Part shown: positions 60,841-64,000 of the stretch, piece after piece
Position numbering within the stretch: the first letter of the stretch is position 1
Layout of the letters: every line of letters starts with the position of its first letter
Assembly: GCA_965140735.1 (NCBI GenBank)
Contig: OZ223306.1
Span: forward strand, 3,968,001 to 4,032,000
Source of the DNA: Fusibacter_A sp965140735
GTDB taxonomy: Bacteria; Bacillota; Clostridia; Peptostreptococcales; Acidaminobacteraceae
Direction of reading: 5' to 3'
Length of the DNA: 64,000 nucleotides
Translations under genes and position numbers: made by a program
The notes under the pieces: model-generated
Seen by the model: the letters and a program-made list of their open reading frames with translations, nothing else
Told to the model about the DNA's origin: nothing
Databases searched by the model: none

Positions 60841-61791
60841 CTATTTATTAGCAACCATTTTAAAGTTTTTGAGTATAACAGTTTCGCATTCACTAAAAAT
60901 TTGTTTAATAATTTCTTCAGATGATTCTTCTTTCTTTATAAGACCAGCCACTTGTCCAGCCATAACCGAACCAAATTGGATATCGCCGTCAACAGCTGCT
61001 TTTCTAAGAGCACCTACGCCAAGCGCATCTATCTCTTCAACTGGCGCATTGTTTTTTTCGAGTTCAACACATTGACGATAGAGTTTATTTTTTAAGATTC
61101 TAACAGGGTGACCCGTAGATCGACCTGAGATTACTGAAGACGTGTCTTTTGCACTAATCACCATGCCTTTATACGCAGAATGCACATTACACTCATGAGC
61201 TACAAGAAATCTTGTGCCTACTTGTATGCCCTTTGCACCAAGCATAAATGCAGCTGCAGCGCCTCTACCATCAGCTATGCCACCAGCAGCTATAACTGGA
61301 ATTTTAACTGAGTCGATTACTTGGGGCACAAGTGACATTGTTGTGAGTTCACCGATGTGACCGCCAGCTTCCATACCTTCAGCTATAAGTGCATCTGCAC
61401 CGAGTGACTCCATTCTTCTTGCAAGTGATACGGATGCCACGACCGGAATGACTTTGATATTTGCTTCTTTTAGACGATCCATATATTTACCTGGGCTACC
61501 AGCTCCTGTGATGACAATAGGAACTTGCTTTTCTATCGCTAAGTCGATGATATCATCCACAAAAGGGCTGAGTAGCATAATATTAAGCGCATATGGTTTT
61601 TGTGTTAAGGTCTGAATTATATTGAGCTGTTTTTCGACGATGTGCCTTTCAGCGTTACCACCGGCAATAACTCCAAGACCACCTGCGTTGGAAACAGCTG
61701 CAGCTAAGTTAGCATCAGAGATCCATGCCATGCCACCTTGTATGATAGGGTATTCGATATTAAGTAAATCGCAGATGTTAGTTCTAAACAT
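60841..61791 (-). CDS. fabK: Enoyl-ACP reductase II (FMN-dependent)
   Basis: 316 residues with the FabK/nitronate monooxygenase fold: YPIIQGGMAWISDANLAAAVSNAGGLG (start in part), MLLSPF, AEGMEAGGHIGE, AAGGIADGRG, VGTRF. The position between acpP and fabD identifies it as the enoyl reductase. No fabI is seen in the window. Confidence 0.93.
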   Translation of the reverse strand: MFRTNICDLLNIEYPIIQGGMAWISDANLAAAVSNAGGLGVIAGGNAERHIVEKQLNIIQTLTQKPYALNIMLLSPFVDDIIDLAIEKQVPIVITGAGSPGKYMDRLKEANIKVIPVVASVSLARRMESLGADALIAEGMEAGGHIGELTTMSLVPQVIDSVKIPVIAAGGIADGRGAAAAFMLGAKGIQVGTRFLVAHECNVHSAYKGMVISAKDTSSVISGRSTGHPVRILKNKLYRQCVELEKNNAPVEEIDALGVGALRKAAVDGDIQFGSVMAGQVAGLIKKEESSEEIIKQIFSECETVILKNFKMVANK

Positions 61792-61932
61792 ATTGCCTCC
61801 TTGAAGACTACAAAAAGTTTATAAAAAGTTTATTTGTTTTCTTTATGAAGAAAATCCTAAGCATAAGCCAAGGATTTTCTTAAAGGTTATTAATGTAAAT
61901 TGATTTTTAATAATCACTATAACAATGCGTTA

Positions 61933-62154
61933 TTATTTACCAATGTAGTTAACGATATCGCCAACAGTTTTGATATTTACAGCGTCATTTTCTTCTACTT
62001 TTACTTCGAAAGCATCTTCGATTGACATAATTAAATCCACCATATCAAGTGAATCAGCGCCTAAGTCTTCTTTAATATCGCTTTCCATAGTCACTTCATC
62101 TACATCTAAATCTAATTCTTCCACTAAAATATCTCTTACTTTTTCAAAAGTCAT
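61933..62154 (-). CDS. acpP: Acyl carrier protein
   Basis: 73 residues from ATG 62154, chosen for AGGAGG 9 nt upstream; the frame runs 8 codons further without a site. Four-helix carrier protein with the phosphopantetheine attachment Ser35 in GADSLDMV. First gene of the fab operon. Confidence 0.95.
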   Translation of the reverse strand: MTFEKVRDILVEELDLDVDEVTMESDIKEDLGADSLDMVDLIMSIEDAFEVKVEENDAVNIKTVGDIVNYIGK

Positions 62155-62238
62155 TTTAAAGATCCTCCTAAATTTCATTTCATATTATTATTTCAAAATT
62201 ATTCCGAATAATAGTGGCGATAAAATCGCCTGTAATCG

Positions 62239-62251
62239 TTTGACAATCAAA
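62239..62251. promoter_or_regulatory. Palindromic operator at the fab promoter
   Basis: TTTGA-CAA-TCAAA, a perfect 5-3-5 palindrome touching the -10 element. It has the form of FabT (MarR-family) sites that control fatty acid genes in other Firmicutes. No fabT gene is in the operon. Confidence 0.65.
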
Positions 62252-62279
62252 GTATATGTCACTTGTAGTTAAGAATCAA
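62251..62279 (-). promoter_or_regulatory. Promoter of the fab operon
   Basis: Minus strand TTGATT (62279-62274), 17-nt spacer, TATACT (62256-62251), about 95 nt before acpP. Confidence 0.75.
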
Positions 62280-62697
62280 GGCATTTTATAAATTGTTTAT
62301 AATTGAGCATAAATTGTTAATAAAGAATGGTAGCGACGATTGATCTGTATTTTTTTTTTAATCAAGTTGTAAATTTAGAGGATAATCTTATCTTAAATGG
62401 CACGTAAATAGAAGCACCAATATAATAGAAGAAAGTTAGAGGAATGAATAAGCACATATAATAAAAAAATGCAAAATCAATGCATAAATATACAAACATG
62501 TATATTAATATATTTAAGTTGATCGCCTTGTGCGGACTATAAAATCGAATTTGATAAAGTAAAAATAAAAAAAACTTTAAAAACAGGTGTAATTGAAATA
62601 AAAAAGCATTAAGTTCAATGAAAATATACAAAATGGGTTGTATTTTTATGTGAAGACTGATATATTGGTATGAATTAAACGTGAGGAGGGCTCAGGC
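62280..62697. other. AT-rich divergent intergenic region
   Basis: Between the fab promoter and the pyruvate carboxylase start. Very AT-rich; a minus-strand frame at 62362-62631 encodes a hydrophobic string but lacks a ribosome binding site and is probably fortuitous. A pyc promoter was not assigned. Confidence 0.5.
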
Positions 62698-64000
62698 GTG
62701 AAGAAATTTAAACGTGTATTAGTAGCCAATAGAGGAGAAATTGCAATTCGCGTCTTTAGGGCTTGCCATGAACTTGGTATAAGAACTGTGGCAGTCTATT
62801 CTAAAGAAGACCAAAATTCGCTCTTTAGAACAAAGGCAGATGAATCTTATCTTATAGGTAAAAATAAAGGACCCATTGAGGCATATCTTGATATTGATGA
62901 AATTGTAAAGCTTGCAATTAAGAAAGGCGTTGATGCAATTCATCCAGGCTATGGCTTTTTATCTGAAAACCCAGATTTTGCAAAGAAGTGCGCAGAAGCT
63001 GGTATTGAATTTATAGGGCCAACACCAGAAATGATGATTTCTGTAGGCGATAAAATTAAATCTAAAATTGTGGCAACTGCAGCAGGCGTGCCTATAATTC
63101 CAGGTGTTGAAAGGCCTATAGCAAATGATGAGGAAGCAAAGGCATTTGCAAAAGAAGCAGGCTATCCAATTATGCTTAAGGCAGCATCAGGCGGTGGCGG
63201 CAGAGGTATGCGGATTGTAAGAGATGAAAGACATATTATAAAAGAATTTCATGCAGCGAGTTCGGAAGCACTTAAAGCATTTGGAAACGATGATATTTTT
63301 ATTGAAAAGTATTTGGAAGCACCTAAACATATTGAGGTTCAGATATTAGGTGATAAGCATGGCAATGTGGTTCATCTTTATGAGCGGGATTGCTCGATCC
63401 AAAGAAGACATCAAAAGGTAGTGGAGTTCACACCATCACTTTGTTTAACAGATGAGCAGAGAAAAGCCATTTGTGATGATGCAATTAAGATCGCAAAAGC
63501 CGTTAACTATAGAGGTGCTGGTACTTGTGAATTTTTAGTGGATCAAACTGGTGCACATTACTTTATTGAAATGAATCCTAGAATTCAAGTTGAACACACG
63601 GTTACAGAGATGGTCACAGGCATCGACTTGGTACAAGCTCAGATTTTAGTAGCGGAAGGGTATGCACTTGATTCTCAAGAGATCAATCTTAGTAGTCAAG
63701 AGGCGGTTCATGTAAACGGTTATTCCATTCAATGTCGTGTTACAACGGAAGATCCAAAACATGATTTTATGCCAGATACGGGTAAGATTGACGTCTATAG
63801 AACTGGATCTGGATTTGGTGTGCGACTAGATGGTGGCAACGGTTTTACAGGTGCGGTTATATCACCTTATTACGACAGTTTACTGGTTAAATGCACTACG
63901 TGGTCAAGAAGTTTTGAAGATGCCATCCGTAAATCGGTTAGAGCTATTAAAGAAATTAAAATTAGTGGTGTTAAAACCAATACAGATTTCCTTATTAATG
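62698..64000 (+). CDS. pyc: Pyruvate carboxylase, biotin carboxylase part (runs off the window)
   Basis: GTG start at 62698 after GAGGAGGGC; 434 codons are present of about 1145 in full enzymes. KRVLVANRGEIAIRVFRA at the start, the ATP-grasp loop KAASGGGGRGM, HLYERDCSIQRRHQK, and EMNPRIQVEHTVTE show a biotin carboxylase domain. HVNGYSIQCRVTTEDP, PDTGKIDVYR and GFGVRLDGGN, and the KGPIEAYLDIDE segment, fit pyruvate carboxylase better than AccC. It would replenish oxaloacetate. The carboxyltransferase and biotin domains lie beyond the window, so AccC cannot be fully excluded. Confidence 0.88.
   Translation, partial: MKKFKRVLVANRGEIAIRVFRACHELGIRTVAVYSKEDQNSLFRTKADESYLIGKNKGPIEAYLDIDEIVKLAIKKGVDAIHPGYGFLSENPDFAKKCAEAGIEFIGPTPEMMISVGDKIKSKIVATAAGVPIIPGVERPIANDEEAKAFAKEAGYPIMLKAASGGGGRGMRIVRDERHIIKEFHAASSEALKAFGNDDIFIEKYLEAPKHIEVQILGDKHGNVVHLYERDCSIQRRHQKVVEFTPSLCLTDEQRKAICDDAIKIAKAVNYRGAGTCEFLVDQTGAHYFIEMNPRIQVEHTVTEMVTGIDLVQAQILVAEGYALDSQEINLSSQEAVHVNGYSIQCRVTTEDPKHDFMPDTGKIDVYRTGSGFGVRLDGGNGFTGAVISPYYDSLLVKCTTWSRSFEDAIRKSVRAIKEIKISGVKTNTDFLIN

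Noticed and set aside
62362..62631. 89-codon hydrophobic frame on the minus strand
   Set aside because: TTG start without ribosome binding site in extremely AT-rich DNA; Phe/Leu/Ile/Tyr bias is expected by chance there.
62698..64000. Call as accC because of the neighbouring fab operon
   Set aside because: Opposite strand, and internal motifs fit pyruvate carboxylase better; no accB nearby.

Overview
The window is AT-rich, gene-dense DNA from a low-GC Gram-positive bacterium, most likely an anaerobic Clostridia member. The evidence is strong AGGAGG-type ribosome binding sites, many rho-independent terminators, an isoleucine T-box leader, FabK-type enoyl reductase, LuxS, pyruvate carboxylase, a sigma-54/NtrC-type ammonium transport locus and chemotaxis genes. 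Genus cannot be fixed from sequence reading alone. No rRNA, tRNA, CRISPR array, intact insertion sequence or prophage was seen.

Layout. 1-3.3 kb: end of an aromatic amino acid operon (aroA-aroC-pheA-aroE). 3.3-5.1 kb: a decayed region with livH/livM relics, a tandem pair of C-rich terminator-ended repeat units that look like small RNA genes, a 64-nt imperfect-palindrome repeat and two small membrane proteins. 5.2-12.2 kb: three CPBP-type membrane proteases beside a bacteriocin-type exporter (C39 ABC transporter plus HlyD-type partner) that has been inactivated by at least three lesions. 12.3-15.9 kb: a flippase-like MATE protein, mtnN-luxS, and a lipoprotein with a cytochrome-b5-like domain. 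15.9-20.9 kb: an NtrB/NtrC-like pair followed by amt with a clear -24/-12 sigma-54 promoter. 20.9-27.3 kb: yaaA, an orphan small protein, two DUF2589-type proteins with a zinc ribbon protein, a divergent ECF-like sigma factor, an HD-GYP/PilZ-like protein and a further unknown protein; this is the least explained accessory block.

27.6-32.7 kb: a full polyamine operon (speD-speA-speE-speB) that turns arginine into putrescine and spermidine, whose by-product methylthioadenosine is the substrate of mtnN upstream, then def. 32.8-41 kb: a regulator with a degenerate GGDEF-like domain, a chemoreceptor, and an abgT-abgA-abgB-like uptake and hydrolysis operon. 41.1-46.3 kb: a branched-chain amino acid operon (ilvN-ilvC-ilvD-ilvB) behind a consensus promoter and T-box. 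46.5-50.4 kb: DUF2000 and B3/B4 proteins, then a metal-efflux ATPase with its ArsR/SmtB repressor and overlapping promoter/operator. 50.4-54.8 kb: a deletion junction joining two 5'-truncated genes, a second copy of the 64-nt repeat, an exported membrane-anchored M3 peptidase, a YvlD-like membrane protein and a MarR regulator. 54.9-57 kb: proB-proA. 57.2-62.2 kb: the fatty acid operon acpP-fabK-fabD-fabG-fabF-fabZ with a TTTGA-N3-TCAAA operator at its promoter. 62.7 kb to the end: the biotin carboxylase part of pyruvate carboxylase.

The best candidates for something undescribed are the tandem C-rich RNA units (4021-4500), the DUF2589/zinc-ribbon/sigma-factor block (22.2-27.3 kb) and the dispersed 64-nt palindromic element.
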